Shown here: positions 1-5,672 of the stretch, one piece after another
Position numbering within the stretch: position 1 is the stretch's first letter
Layout: each line of letters opens with the position of its first letter
NCBI GenBank assembly: GCA_947289115.1
Contig: CAMYPG010000017.1
Span: 1-5,824 of the forward strand
Source: an uncultured Gardnerella sp.
Lineage (GTDB): Bacteria; Actinomycetota; Actinomycetes; Actinomycetales; Bifidobacteriaceae
DNA: 5,824 nt
Direction of reading: 5' to 3'
The notes under the pieces: generated by a model
Database searches by the model: none
What the model was told of the DNA's origin: nothing
Seen by the model: only the letters and a program-made list of their open reading frames with translations
Position numbers and translations under genes: made by a program

Positions 1-589
1 CACTCGACTCATCTGTTTGAGTTGAATCAGCATTATCATTCTTGCTACTACCCGAAGCTGCAACATCTGTAGAAGTTCCACCGCTTTGTACTATTTGCAA
101 ACAATTGGTTGGCCCAACACCATCTTCAACTTGGAAGCGACCTTTAATATCTGCAATATCCGCAGAACGAAGTAAAGCTTTTGCGTTAAGGCTTATTGAA
201 AAACCTTCATATTTAAGAGTAAATAGCGGGAAAGATTTAGGCACGTCCGCAGATGATTCAGCCACTGACACAACTTTAGCGTCTACTGGAGCAATAACTT
301 TGTTATCAGCATTGTAGCCTAAAATACTTCCAGCTTTTACAGCACTTCCTGCTTTTACCGATGGAGAAAAATTCCCTCTACTTACAGCAGTGATAACAAA
401 GGTAGACGATTGTTCTATTGTTGCTTTACCCGACACAACTTGTGTTAAAGGCTGTTTTTTGACTGAAATAAGTGGAACTGAATCATGCGATGCCTGCTGT
501 TGACTATCATCAACTGCTCTACCAGCGCATGCAGTAAGCAAACACGCTGGCAGAGCAGCTAACAAGAATACTTTCGTAAACTTACGCAT
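1..589 (-). CDS. Lipoprotein resembling an efflux/ABC exporter adaptor (membrane-fusion-like), 3' end outside window
   Basis: About 196 codons are visible and the frame is open to the window edge. The N-terminus is a lipoprotein signal peptide: basic MRKFTK, a hydrophobic core, then lipobox LTAC with the acylated Cys at residue 21, so the protein should be anchored outside the cytoplasmic membrane. Residues about 45-120 carry a lipoyl/HlyD-like pattern: a VKAGSAVKAGSILG hairpin followed by VIAPVDAKVVSV. This is typical of adaptor subunits encoded beside MacB-like or other ABC exporters. From about residue 170 the sequence becomes Ser/Thr/Asn/Asp-rich, like a flexible linker. An AGGA lies 10 bases before the ATG. 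The gene starts 17 bases after the small secreted-protein gene and is probably co-transcribed with it. A transporter ATPase and permease would be expected further downstream, outside the window. The lipoprotein call is firm; the adaptor role is inferred from the pattern. Confidence 0.75.
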   Translation of the reverse strand, partial: MRKFTKVFLLAALPACLLTACAGRAVDDSQQQASHDSVPLISVKKQPLTQVVSGKATIEQSSTFVITAVSRGNFSPSVKAGSAVKAGSILGYNADNKVIAPVDAKVVSVAESSADVPKSFPLFTLKYEGFSISLNAKALLRSADIADIKGRFQVEDGVGPTNCLQIVQSGGTSTDVAASGSSKNDNADSTQTDESS

Positions 590-606
590 AACACAAAGTT
601 CCTGAT

Positions 607-999
607 TTAGTATGTTAAATCTCCACCCCAAGTGTTATCAAGAAAAATTCCAGAAGCTAGCATTCTACCTTGGAATGCAAATTTAGTTCCTACCAAAATA
701 TTATCCCATGCTTTAGTGCCTGTTCGATTCCACTGTAATGAATCAGTGAATTGTGGACCACCAGGTTTTTTCATATTACGCAAACCTAAACGAAGAACCC
801 CAGAGGGCATATCTGTAACATGTAAACTAATTGGTCCAGTAAACTGATGAGTCCTTACATAATTGTATTTTACAAGAGTGCCAGATGTGTTAAGTTGGCC
901 TGACACATAAGCTGTATCAGCATGAGCAATATTAGCCGCCCCAAAAACAAGCAATACACCCGACATAGACGCAATCACTACTTTTTTGAAAGATTTCAT
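607..999 (-). CDS. Small secreted protein of unknown family (possible bacteriocin-like or export substrate)
   Basis: A 130-residue protein with a textbook Sec signal peptide: basic MKSFKK, a hydrophobic core to about residue 24, and an AHA cleavage motif ending at residue 27. The predicted mature chain is about 103 residues. It has no cysteine, is rich in Gly, Thr, Leu and aromatic residues, and ends DNTWGGDLTY, a composition suggesting a small beta-rich extracellular domain. The start is well supported by AAGGAGG five bases upstream. I do not recognise the family. Size, signal peptide and position directly before an exporter-like adaptor gene recall lactococcin 972-type bacteriocin loci, but I see no convincing sequence match to lactococcin 972 itself. 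It could equally be a surface or matrix protein or a substrate of the adjoining transporter. The coding call is firm; the role is open. Confidence 0.85.
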   Translation of the reverse strand: MKSFKKVVIASMSGVLLVFGAANIAHADTAYVSGQLNTSGTLVKYNYVRTHQFTGPISLHVTDMPSGVLRLGLRNMKKPGGPQFTDSLQWNRTGTKAWDNILVGTKFAFQGRMLASGIFLDNTWGGDLTY

Positions 1000-1004
1000 A
1001 ATAA

Positions 1005-1011
1005 CCTCCTT
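1005..1011 (-). promoter_or_regulatory. Strong Shine-Dalgarno site for the secreted-protein gene
   Basis: Read on the minus strand, AAGGAGG is followed by five bases (TTATT) and then ATG at 999. It is the most complete ribosome binding site in the window, and it fixes the start of the small secreted protein and suggests high translation. Confidence 0.85.
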
Positions 1012-1068
1012 GTTAACTATTTATTTTATGAATCATTACCAAAAAACTTTCTTTATTAATAACAACTC

Positions 1069-1192
1069 ACTTTCAATTAAGTTTACCTTAAGGAGAAACT
1101 GCACTCCAAGACCTTGTATATGAAAACCAAGACAAATATTTTAAAGGTAAAGCTATGTAGCGATAAGATGGTCACAAGATATAATTGAAAGT
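1069..1192. repeat. 11-bp inverted repeat in the intergenic region (arms 1069-1079 and 1182-1192)
   Basis: ACTTTCAATTA at 1069-1079 is matched exactly, in reverse complement, by TAATTGAAAGT at 1182-1192. The two arms are about 100 bases apart, too far for an ordinary small hairpin, so paired protein binding sites are more likely than an RNA structure. The stretch 1000-1277 is otherwise AT-rich, with no other gene and no clear terminator that I can see. Confidence 0.45.
1138..1166 (-). promoter_or_regulatory. Possible promoter for the secreted-protein/adaptor operon
   Basis: On the minus strand a weak -35 (TTATCG, 1166-1161) is separated by 17 bases from a good -10 (TAAAAT, 1143-1138). Transcription would start near 1131, giving a leader of about 130 bases. 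The far copy of the inverted repeat (1182-1192) would lie roughly 50-60 bases upstream of that start, a usual position for an activator such as the neighbouring LuxR-type regulator. The -35 is poor, so this is tentative. Confidence 0.3.
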
Positions 1193-1277
1193 ATTACTTT
1201 TCAGTAAAAAATATGTGTTAGAACAAAAAGTGTACACGTTAACAACCTTTATTTATTTTAAAAAGAGGATAGTTACT

Positions 1278-1445
1278 ATGTCAAAAACAGCTTTATCTCT
1301 CTGTTTCATTCTATTATTCTTGTTCACAAATGGTGAAACAACAACCACACAAATGGCAAATATCAATACAATAAACCAAATTAACCAAATTAGAGACAGA
1401 AATGTGTATTGTCCTATATTCATGCATGCTCTTGGTATGTGTTAA
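1278..1445 (+). CDS. Putative small exported peptide, 55 aa, with C-terminal Cys-9-Cys tail
   Basis: A 55-codon frame starting at ATG 1278, with AGAGGA eight bases upstream. Residues 1-4 are MSKT, residues 5-16 form a strongly hydrophobic stretch (ALSLCFILLFLF), and a polar Thr/Asn/Gln-rich middle follows, including INQINQI encoded by a tandem 9-bp repeat at 1374-1391. The tail is CPIFMHALGMC, with cysteines at 45 and 55 (the last residue); another Cys is at 9 in the hydrophobic part. No consensus signal-peptidase site, double-glycine leader or lipobox is evident. It converges on the sensor kinase gene and overlaps its end by 26 bases. It could be a peptide pheromone precursor, a small bacteriocin or a small membrane peptide, or a chance frame. 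A longer frame opening at TTG 1185 has no ribosome binding site I would trust. I recognise no family. Confidence 0.45.
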   Translation: MSKTALSLCFILLFLFTNGETTTTQMANINTINQINQIRDRNVYCPIFMHALGMC

Positions 1446-2595
1446 ATTCGCCATCAGCAACTCTTGCTCTAGTTGGAATAATAGCAGTGCATTTCCAATA
1501 TCTGCTAAAACTATGAATACTTATAGAACCGCCAAACTGTTTGATAATATCATGATGGAGCTGAAGTCCTTTTTTAGAAGCTGGACGAGTAGCAGGTTCC
1601 TGCTTATTAAATGAAGAACACATGTTGAACTGTCTAATGACAATTTGTTCCCTTTCTACAGAAAAGCTCATTCTATACCACAACGTGGCATGTTTGCGTG
1701 TATTAAGATACAATTCATCAATTAAATCAAGAACTTCACGAATAACCTCGCAACTCATATCTGAGTCAATATCATCGTCGAATATTCTACACACAGATTC
1801 CCCATGCAATCCACATGTTTTATTGAGCGCGTCATTTTTCTTAATGACATAGTTAATGCGCTGTATAAATTCAGTACGAACATCTTGCAATATTCCATTG
1901 TTATGAAGTAAGTCAATAATACGATGGCCTTCTTCAAAGGCCTGATTCGCTAAAGTCTTCATTTCTTCAAAAGAAGCTCGTTGTTCCTCAGAAAGAGATG
2001 TGTCAAGTAGCGCTATCTCAATGTTCAGGATAAGATCAGCAATTTTATTAGTCATATGATCATGCATGCACACTGCCAATTGTAGATTGTGAACAATCTG
2101 ATGTTCTTGTTCACGCAAAATAATTTTCTTATGTTGGATACGCAGAATCACACCTAAGGAAGCACAAAAAGCACTCATTAAAACATAAATAAAAAATAAT
2201 TTAAAAGATGACGTAGTTGGGGAGTAGTAATAACAAAAACACTGTAATATATATGAAACTAAAAGTAATTGAATTGTAAGCCGAAGATAATATACATAAG
2301 CAATATAAGTAAAAGTAAAAACAAATCCAAACGTTACTACAGGAACGTAAATCATCGGAATAATAGAGATGCATAGATGCAACAAAACATAGCAAATACT
2401 CATTAAACGTGGCGATACCCAAATTAATAAATTTATAATCACGAGTGTAATATGTAGTAACTTAGATATTGTCGAAATGTTATTAGCGTTGGCACAGCAA
2501 TATGCATCCATTACACTGGTTATACAACTCAAAAACAGTAATGTTTTATTGCCAACAAACTTTTCGCGTAAACTTCGCAATAATGAAAGCGCCAT
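1420..2595 (-). CDS. Membrane sensor histidine kinase (HisKA_3/HATPase type)
   Basis: 391 residues. Residues about 15-152 are very hydrophobic and hold five or six membrane segments with short loops, so there is no large extracellular sensor domain; this suits sensing of a peptide or a membrane signal. A helical linker (153-175) leads to an H-box with MHDHMTN, His178 being the likely phosphorylated residue. The N-box is LNTRKHA at 297-303 with Asn298. A degenerate G-box is KKGL at 341-344, followed by QFGGSISIHS and a terminal IIPT strand. The usual DxG of the G1 box is absent: the corresponding stretch reads IVIRQFNM (about 318-325). A GAGG lies four bases before the ATG. It follows the regulator gene by 14 bases and is surely co-transcribed with it. 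Cognate partner of the 2610-3260 regulator; the signal is unknown. Its last 26 bases overlap a convergent small peptide frame. Confidence 0.88.
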   Translation of the reverse strand: MALSLLRSLREKFVGNKTLLFLSCITSVMDAYCCANANNISTISKLLHITLVIINLLIWVSPRLMSICYVLLHLCISIIPMIYVPVVTFGFVFTFTYIAYVYYLRLTIQLLLVSYILQCFCYYYSPTTSSFKLFFIYVLMSAFCASLGVILRIQHKKIILREQEHQIVHNLQLAVCMHDHMTNKIADLILNIEIALLDTSLSEEQRASFEEMKTLANQAFEEGHRIIDLLHNNGILQDVRTEFIQRINYVIKKNDALNKTCGLHGESVCRIFDDDIDSDMSCEVIREVLDLIDELYLNTRKHATLWYRMSFSVEREQIVIRQFNMCSSFNKQEPATRPASKKGLQLHHDIIKQFGGSISIHSFSRYWKCTAIIPTRARVADGEFNTYQEHA

Positions 2596-2609
2596 TGATC
2601 CTCACACCC

Positions 2610-3260
2610 TTAGTACTCATCATGTAACCAAGCAGCAATTAGTTGTGCACGGTTGAGAGTACCCATCTTCTTACATACACGACGAAGAATTGTCTCAACG
2701 GTGCCAATTTCGACAAATAATTTCTTCGCTATTTGTGCATTTGTCATGCCTTGCACGCATAGTTTAACAATTTCTTGTTCATGATTTGTTAATGCAAGAA
2801 TACCAACTTTCGGCTTATTTTGTAATCTTTGGAATGCTACCATAGCATCATCAAAATGAATATTATTTATTTTCTGCGGACAGAATATTCCGTTACTAAT
2901 ATCATCGAGCATGTCACAAATTATTTTTGGGTGATTCTTGCCAACAATGCACTGAGCACCTGCTACGGATGCTGTTAATGCATAATCTTTAATAGGAAAC
3001 GAAGTGATAGCAATGATGATTGGACGCTCATATCTTCGCCGTAATTCATACAATATCCTGGTTCCAGAAACTCCAGCCATATACATGTCTATCAACAATA
3101 CGTCAGGACATTTTTCCGCACAAAGCGATAATGCTTTCTCGTAAGAAGTAGAAAACCAGCAAATATGACAAGATGGAACGATTTTCTCAATATAAGTTTT
3201 AATACCACGTAAACAAAAAGAATCATCGTCAATAATTCCGACAGCAATCTGCTTTGCCAT
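2610..3260 (-). CDS. NarL/LuxR-family DNA-binding response regulator
   Basis: 216 residues, the usual length for the NarL family. The receiver domain (about 5-120) holds all key residues: acidic pocket Asp11/Asp12 in IIDDDSF, phospho-acceptor Asp58 in LLIDMYM, Thr86 in AITSF and Lys108 in IVGKN. The C-terminal LuxR/GerE helix-turn-helix spans about 157-212, with LTNHEQEIVKLCVQGMTN, the recognition-helix region GTVETILRRV, and RAQLIAAWL. I chose ATG 3260 because AAGGAGT sits just before it; an in-frame ATG 45 bases earlier would add 15 residues lying across a palindrome and has no good ribosome binding site. It is first in a two-gene unit with the kinase. Target genes are not shown by sequence, but the co-directional secreted-protein/adaptor genes are the obvious candidates, as is its own promoter. 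Confidence 0.93.
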   Translation of the reverse strand: MAKQIAVGIIDDDSFCLRGIKTYIEKIVPSCHICWFSTSYEKALSLCAEKCPDVLLIDMYMAGVSGTRILYELRRRYERPIIIAITSFPIKDYALTASVAGAQCIVGKNHPKIICDMLDDISNGIFCPQKINNIHFDDAMVAFQRLQNKPKVGILALTNHEQEIVKLCVQGMTNAQIAKKLFVEIGTVETILRRVCKKMGTLNRAQLIAAWLHDEY

Positions 3261-3277
3261 ATCACTCCTTTGAAAAC

Positions 3278-3296
3278 TACAATATTTAAAATTGTA
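3278..3296. promoter_or_regulatory. Palindromic site TACAAT-N7-ATTGTA upstream of the regulator gene
   Basis: Perfect six-base arms flank a seven-base AT-only spacer (ATTTAAA). It begins 18 bases before the regulator's start codon, in the probable 5' leader. Spaced dyads of about 18-20 bp are typical binding sites of NarL/LuxR-type regulators, so autoregulation is a reasonable guess. It could instead be a leader hairpin or chance in AT-rich DNA. Confidence 0.35.
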
Positions 3297-3361
3297 AGCA
3301 AACACCGTGTCTATAAAAACATAAAAATATAATCCACTATAATAGTAATATTCTCAAAATT

Positions 3362-3390
3362 TATATACGCATCTGCTTGACAATAAACAA
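3362..3390 (-). promoter_or_regulatory. Possible promoter for the regulator-kinase operon
   Basis: On the minus strand TTGTTT (3390-3385) is followed after 17 bases by TATATA (3367-3362). Each box is only a partial match to the sigma-70 consensus, and the surrounding 3300-3400 stretch is AT-rich with several other TATA-like sequences. The predicted start near 3355 would leave a leader of about 95 bases that includes the palindrome at 3278-3296. No convincing terminator separates this region from the ATPase gene ending at 3455. Confidence 0.3.
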
Positions 3391-3454
3391 GATTAACCAT
3401 ACAAAGATTCCGAAGACACCTTTAATAACAAATACTTATTTATTCCCTAAATCT

Positions 3455-4792
3455 TCACCGCTTAAGACTATCCTCGTTAAGCAAAAAATCAAATAGGTCC
3501 ATGGTGACTACCCCACGATTATCTCTTGTAGCATGCAATCCATTTTTCGTAACTACTATCTTTTTGAAGGAATTATCAATATAGTAAAGCGAGCGTTTCT
3601 CTCGCAATGATTTTTCTTCCGTTGGCATAGCGGGCGCAGATTGTATATAATATTTTTCACTTCCCAAAGTAGCAATAAAATCTATTTCCAAAGATTTTTG
3701 CGCATAAATATCATGGTTATTTTTATCTTTTCGACCAGTATTTTCGGCAATATTCATTTCGCCAATATCCACGTTATATCCGCGATATCTTAATTCGTTG
3801 TATATAACATTTTCCATAATATGCGACTCTTCAATTTGCCTAAAATTAAGTAAAGCGTTGCGTACACCAATGTCTTCAAAGTAAATTTTGAACAAGGAAT
3901 CAATGTATTTTTTGCCCTTAATATTGTACTTTTGAGCTTTGCTTACAAGAAAAGCATCGCTGTAGTAGTCTATGAAACGACTAACAGTTGCTGAAGTAAT
4001 TTCCCCATATCCGTGGCTAATAAACGTGTTAGAAAGTTTCCTTGGATTAACAGGAGCGCCTATTGATGAAGCTATTACTTGCAAAGTTTCAGAAAGAGCC
4101 TGTTCTTTTCGCACGCCGTTTCGCTGAACTACATCTTTCAAATAAGTTTCTTTAACAAGATTTTCAAGGTAGTTTATTTGTTCCTCAACATTTTGCATTC
4201 TAGCTACAAGCGGTATTCCGCCAGTAACAATGTAATCTGCCCAAGATTCTGAAACCGTTTTGTTAGAACTTTCCACATATTCGGCAAAAGTAAGGGGTTG
4301 GACGTGAACTTCTGTGCTCCTCCCCTTAAATTCAGTAACAATGTCTGATGAAAGAAAACGGGAGTTAGATCCAGTAACATATATGTCTAAATTTGCGTGC
4401 CTTAAGTAACTGTTAAGTGTACCAACAAAATTATCAAGCAATTGCACTTCGTCGAGGAAAATGTAAAACTTGTCACTATCATTTATTTGCGACGCAATGT
4501 AGCGACGGAACACTTTAGCATTTATAACGTAGCCAAGTTTTTTATCTGCGATTTTTACTGGCTCGCCATTTGCGAATGGCTCAAGACGATCAATATCTTC
4601 GTCTGCATCAAAGGCAAACCGAATAATATTCTTCTGCAAAACACCTTGAGAAATAAGAGAATTATAGAACAGCTCGTTAAGAATGAACGACTTTCCCGCG
4701 CGGCGCACACCAGTAATGATTTTAACCAGACCATTCCAACTAAGCTGGTTAAGTTTCCTTATGTAACTTTGACGATTGAAAATCATTCGCAT
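3455..4792 (-). CDS. AAA-type ATPase with C-terminal DUF4143 (AAA_14 family)
   Basis: 445 residues from ATG 4792, a normal length for this family. The N-terminal AAA_14 domain shows Walker A GVRRAGKS at about 28-35 (Lys34), Walker B FYIFLDEV at 109-116 (Asp114, Glu115), and a sensor stretch YVTGSNSRFLSS at about 138-149, followed by PLTFAEY. The C-terminal DUF4143 region ends in a nuclease-like EIDFIA...YYIQ pattern (about 369-384). Such ATPases are common in bacteria, often in multiple copies, and their cellular role is unsettled. ATG 4792 and ATG 4786 both have purine-rich AAGGA-type sites six bases upstream, and family members normally begin a few residues before the RQxY motif seen here. 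The frame stays open to an ATG at 4846, but that extension lies in a palindromic repeat and is probably not translated. An autoregulatory link to the upstream repeats is possible. Confidence 0.9.
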   Translation of the reverse strand: MRMIFNRQSYIRKLNQLSWNGLVKIITGVRRAGKSFILNELFYNSLISQGVLQKNIIRFAFDADEDIDRLEPFANGEPVKIADKKLGYVINAKVFRRYIASQINDSDKFYIFLDEVQLLDNFVGTLNSYLRHANLDIYVTGSNSRFLSSDIVTEFKGRSTEVHVQPLTFAEYVESSNKTVSESWADYIVTGGIPLVARMQNVEEQINYLENLVKETYLKDVVQRNGVRKEQALSETLQVIASSIGAPVNPRKLSNTFISHGYGEITSATVSRFIDYYSDAFLVSKAQKYNIKGKKYIDSLFKIYFEDIGVRNALLNFRQIEESHIMENVIYNELRYRGYNVDIGEMNIAENTGRKDKNNHDIYAQKSLEIDFIATLGSEKYYIQSAPAMPTEEKSLREKRSLYYIDNSFKKIVVTKNGLHATRDNRGVVTMDLFDFLLNEDSLKR

Positions 4793-4808
4793 TCCTTTTC
4801 CTTCCACT

Positions 4809-4852
4809 TCTATCTTCAATTTAGCAAAGTACTTTGGTTTTTGCAAGATAGA
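4809..4852. repeat. Composite palindrome, copy 1 (ATPase-proximal)
   Basis: A 12-bp perfect palindrome CAAAGTACTTTG (4825-4836) is centred exactly inside a second pair of arms, TCTATCTT (4809-4816) and AAGATAGA (4845-4852). The eight bases on each side between core and arms are not symmetric. The same design recurs 73 bp upstream of the ATPase start, as copy 2. Likely a regulator binding site or a small dispersed repeat element. Confidence 0.8.
4818..4846 (-). promoter_or_regulatory. Possible ATPase promoter embedded in the nearer palindrome
   Basis: On the minus strand TTGCAA (4846-4841) and TAAATT (4823-4818) are exactly 17 bases apart. The central 12-bp palindrome sits between the two boxes, the usual place for a repressor site. 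The start would fall near 4811, leaving a leader of about 20 bases that holds the ribosome binding site before ATG 4792. The box matches are moderate (four of six each). Confidence 0.35.
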
Positions 4853-4881
4853 ATTAGCGAAAATAGGACATATTTAGCAAT

Positions 4882-4925
4882 TCTATCTGATATTTTCCAA
4901 AGTACTTTGCGCTTTGCAAGATAGA
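4882..4925. repeat. Composite palindrome, copy 2 (nitroreductase-proximal)
   Basis: The core CAAAGTACTTTG (4898-4909) is centred between TCTATCT (4882-4888) and AGATAGA (4919-4925). From the core to the end of the right arm it matches copy 1 at 26 of 30 bases, with the same arm-to-core distances. It ends 15 bases before the nitroreductase stop codon. There is no T-run, so it is unlikely to be an ordinary terminator. The right arm of copy 1 and left arm of copy 2 also form a 10-bp inverted repeat (4846-4855 with 4879-4888). Confidence 0.8.
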
Positions 4926-4940
4926 TTGGTTTATGCGAAG

Positions 4941-5660
4941 TTACTTTTCCTGCGCAAGCTCGATTGGCGGATGCTCCGCACGGAAAGCATTTACGTGCGC
5001 TTCAGACGCATACCCTAACGCAAAACCAGTAATCAGCGCATACTCCGGCGGAATGTCGAATACTTCGTCAAGCGGCGAACGCCATGTAGCAAGAACGCCA
5101 AGCGGGCATGAATCTACGCCTTGCTCTTTGGCAGCCAACAGTAACGTTTGCAGCATAATTCCAGCATCCAGCGCAGCAAATGGTAGAAAATCACGGCGTA
5201 CAAGCACAAATCCCATAACTGGCGCACCAAACGCCTGGAAGTTGCGCAAAGTGTGAGCATTTCGAGCAGGAAAATCTTTACGATCAATATTTAAATGTTT
5301 ATACAACGCCAACCCTAAACGCGCACTGCGCTCTTTAAGCGATTGCGGATACGGAGCCATTACAGGAAAATCTCCATCCGGCTGGCTCATTTTCTGGGCT
5401 ATCATGCGCTCGTATTCGCTAAGGGTAGCGTCTTTAGTACGAAACATTGCTTTGCATTTTTGCGTATAAGCATCAATAAGCTGCTGCTTGCGTTCTCCTT
5501 GAGCAATAGCGAGCATGTAGCCACGAGTGTTAGACCAGCTCGGCGATTGTGCAGCTGTTTGCAAAATAGTTTCAAGTATTTTAGAATCGACTGGCTTATT
5601 TAGAAAATCACGTGCAGAAAATCGCGACTTTGCGAGTACTTCAAAAGTTTGTGTAGTCAT
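4941..5660 (-). CDS. FMN-dependent nitroreductase family oxidoreductase
   Basis: 239 residues from ATG 5660. Nitroreductases are FMN flavoproteins, usually dimeric and cytosolic, that use NAD(P)H to reduce nitro compounds, quinones or related acceptors; the physiological substrate cannot be read from sequence. Diagnostic stretches are RFSAR at 13-17 (FMN phosphate contact), PSWSN at 40-44, DAGIMLQTLLLAA at about 165-177, the DSCPLG loop at 183-188, and ITGFALGY at 210-217. The length suits the longer nitrobenzoate-reductase-like branch. I chose ATG 5660 because the protein family begins just before the RFSAR motif. The frame extends upstream to 5753, but those 31 codons are Arg/Ala-rich, lack homology-like features and cross a promoter-like sequence. 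The gene is visibly more G+C-rich than the two-component genes to its left. Confidence 0.92.
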   Translation of the reverse strand: MTTQTFEVLAKSRFSARDFLNKPVDSKILETILQTAAQSPSWSNTRGYMLAIAQGERKQQLIDAYTQKCKAMFRTKDATLSEYERMIAQKMSQPDGDFPVMAPYPQSLKERSARLGLALYKHLNIDRKDFPARNAHTLRNFQAFGAPVMGFVLVRRDFLPFAALDAGIMLQTLLLAAKEQGVDSCPLGVLATWRSPLDEVFDIPPEYALITGFALGYASEAHVNAFRAEHPPIELAQEK

Positions 5661-5666
5661 GCTTTT

Positions 5667-5672
5667 AGTATA
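5667..5672 (-). promoter_or_regulatory. -10 element of a probably leaderless nitroreductase transcript
   Basis: On the minus strand TATACT (five of six consensus bases) ends six bases before ATG 5660, so transcription would begin at or next to the A of the start codon. No Shine-Dalgarno sequence is present before this ATG, which agrees with leaderless translation, common in actinobacteria. No convincing -35 is seen 16-18 bases upstream. Confidence 0.45.

Noticed and set aside
42..317. Plus-strand 91-codon frame
   Set aside because: It lies entirely opposite the lipoprotein gene, has no ribosome binding site, and its translation shows no domain-like pattern.
632..847. Plus-strand 71-codon frame opposite the secreted-protein gene
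   Set aside because: The minus-strand gene has a perfect ribosome binding site and signal peptide; the plus frame has neither.
607..999. Lactococcin 972 bacteriocin identity
   Set aside because: Locus style and size fit, but the mature sequence shows no clear similarity to lactococcin 972, so only a general bacteriocin-like possibility is kept.
1185..1277. N-terminal extension of the small peptide from TTG 1185
   Set aside because: It has no ribosome binding site, it would begin within the inverted repeat arm, and it places the hydrophobic export-like stretch in the middle of the protein.
1755..1937. Minus-strand 60-codon frame and the similar 73-codon frame at 2201-2422
   Set aside because: Both lie out of frame inside the sensor kinase gene, with no start signals; their hydrophobicity mirrors the AT-rich coding strand.
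3398..3422. Terminator with a TTCG loop between the ATPase and the regulator
   Set aside because: A C-TTCG-G loop is present on the minus strand, but the stem beyond two pairs is mismatched and no T-run follows.
4442..4924. Plus-strand 160-codon frame opposite the ATPase gene
   Set aside because: It is antisense to the conserved Walker A and Walker B region and runs through both palindromes. Its translation is rich in Ile, Asn and Arg without motifs, as expected of a shadow frame.
4809..4925. CRISPR array
   Set aside because: There are only two copies, each internally palindromic and sitting on a gene's promoter; the single intervening stretch is not a spacer of typical form and no cas gene is near.
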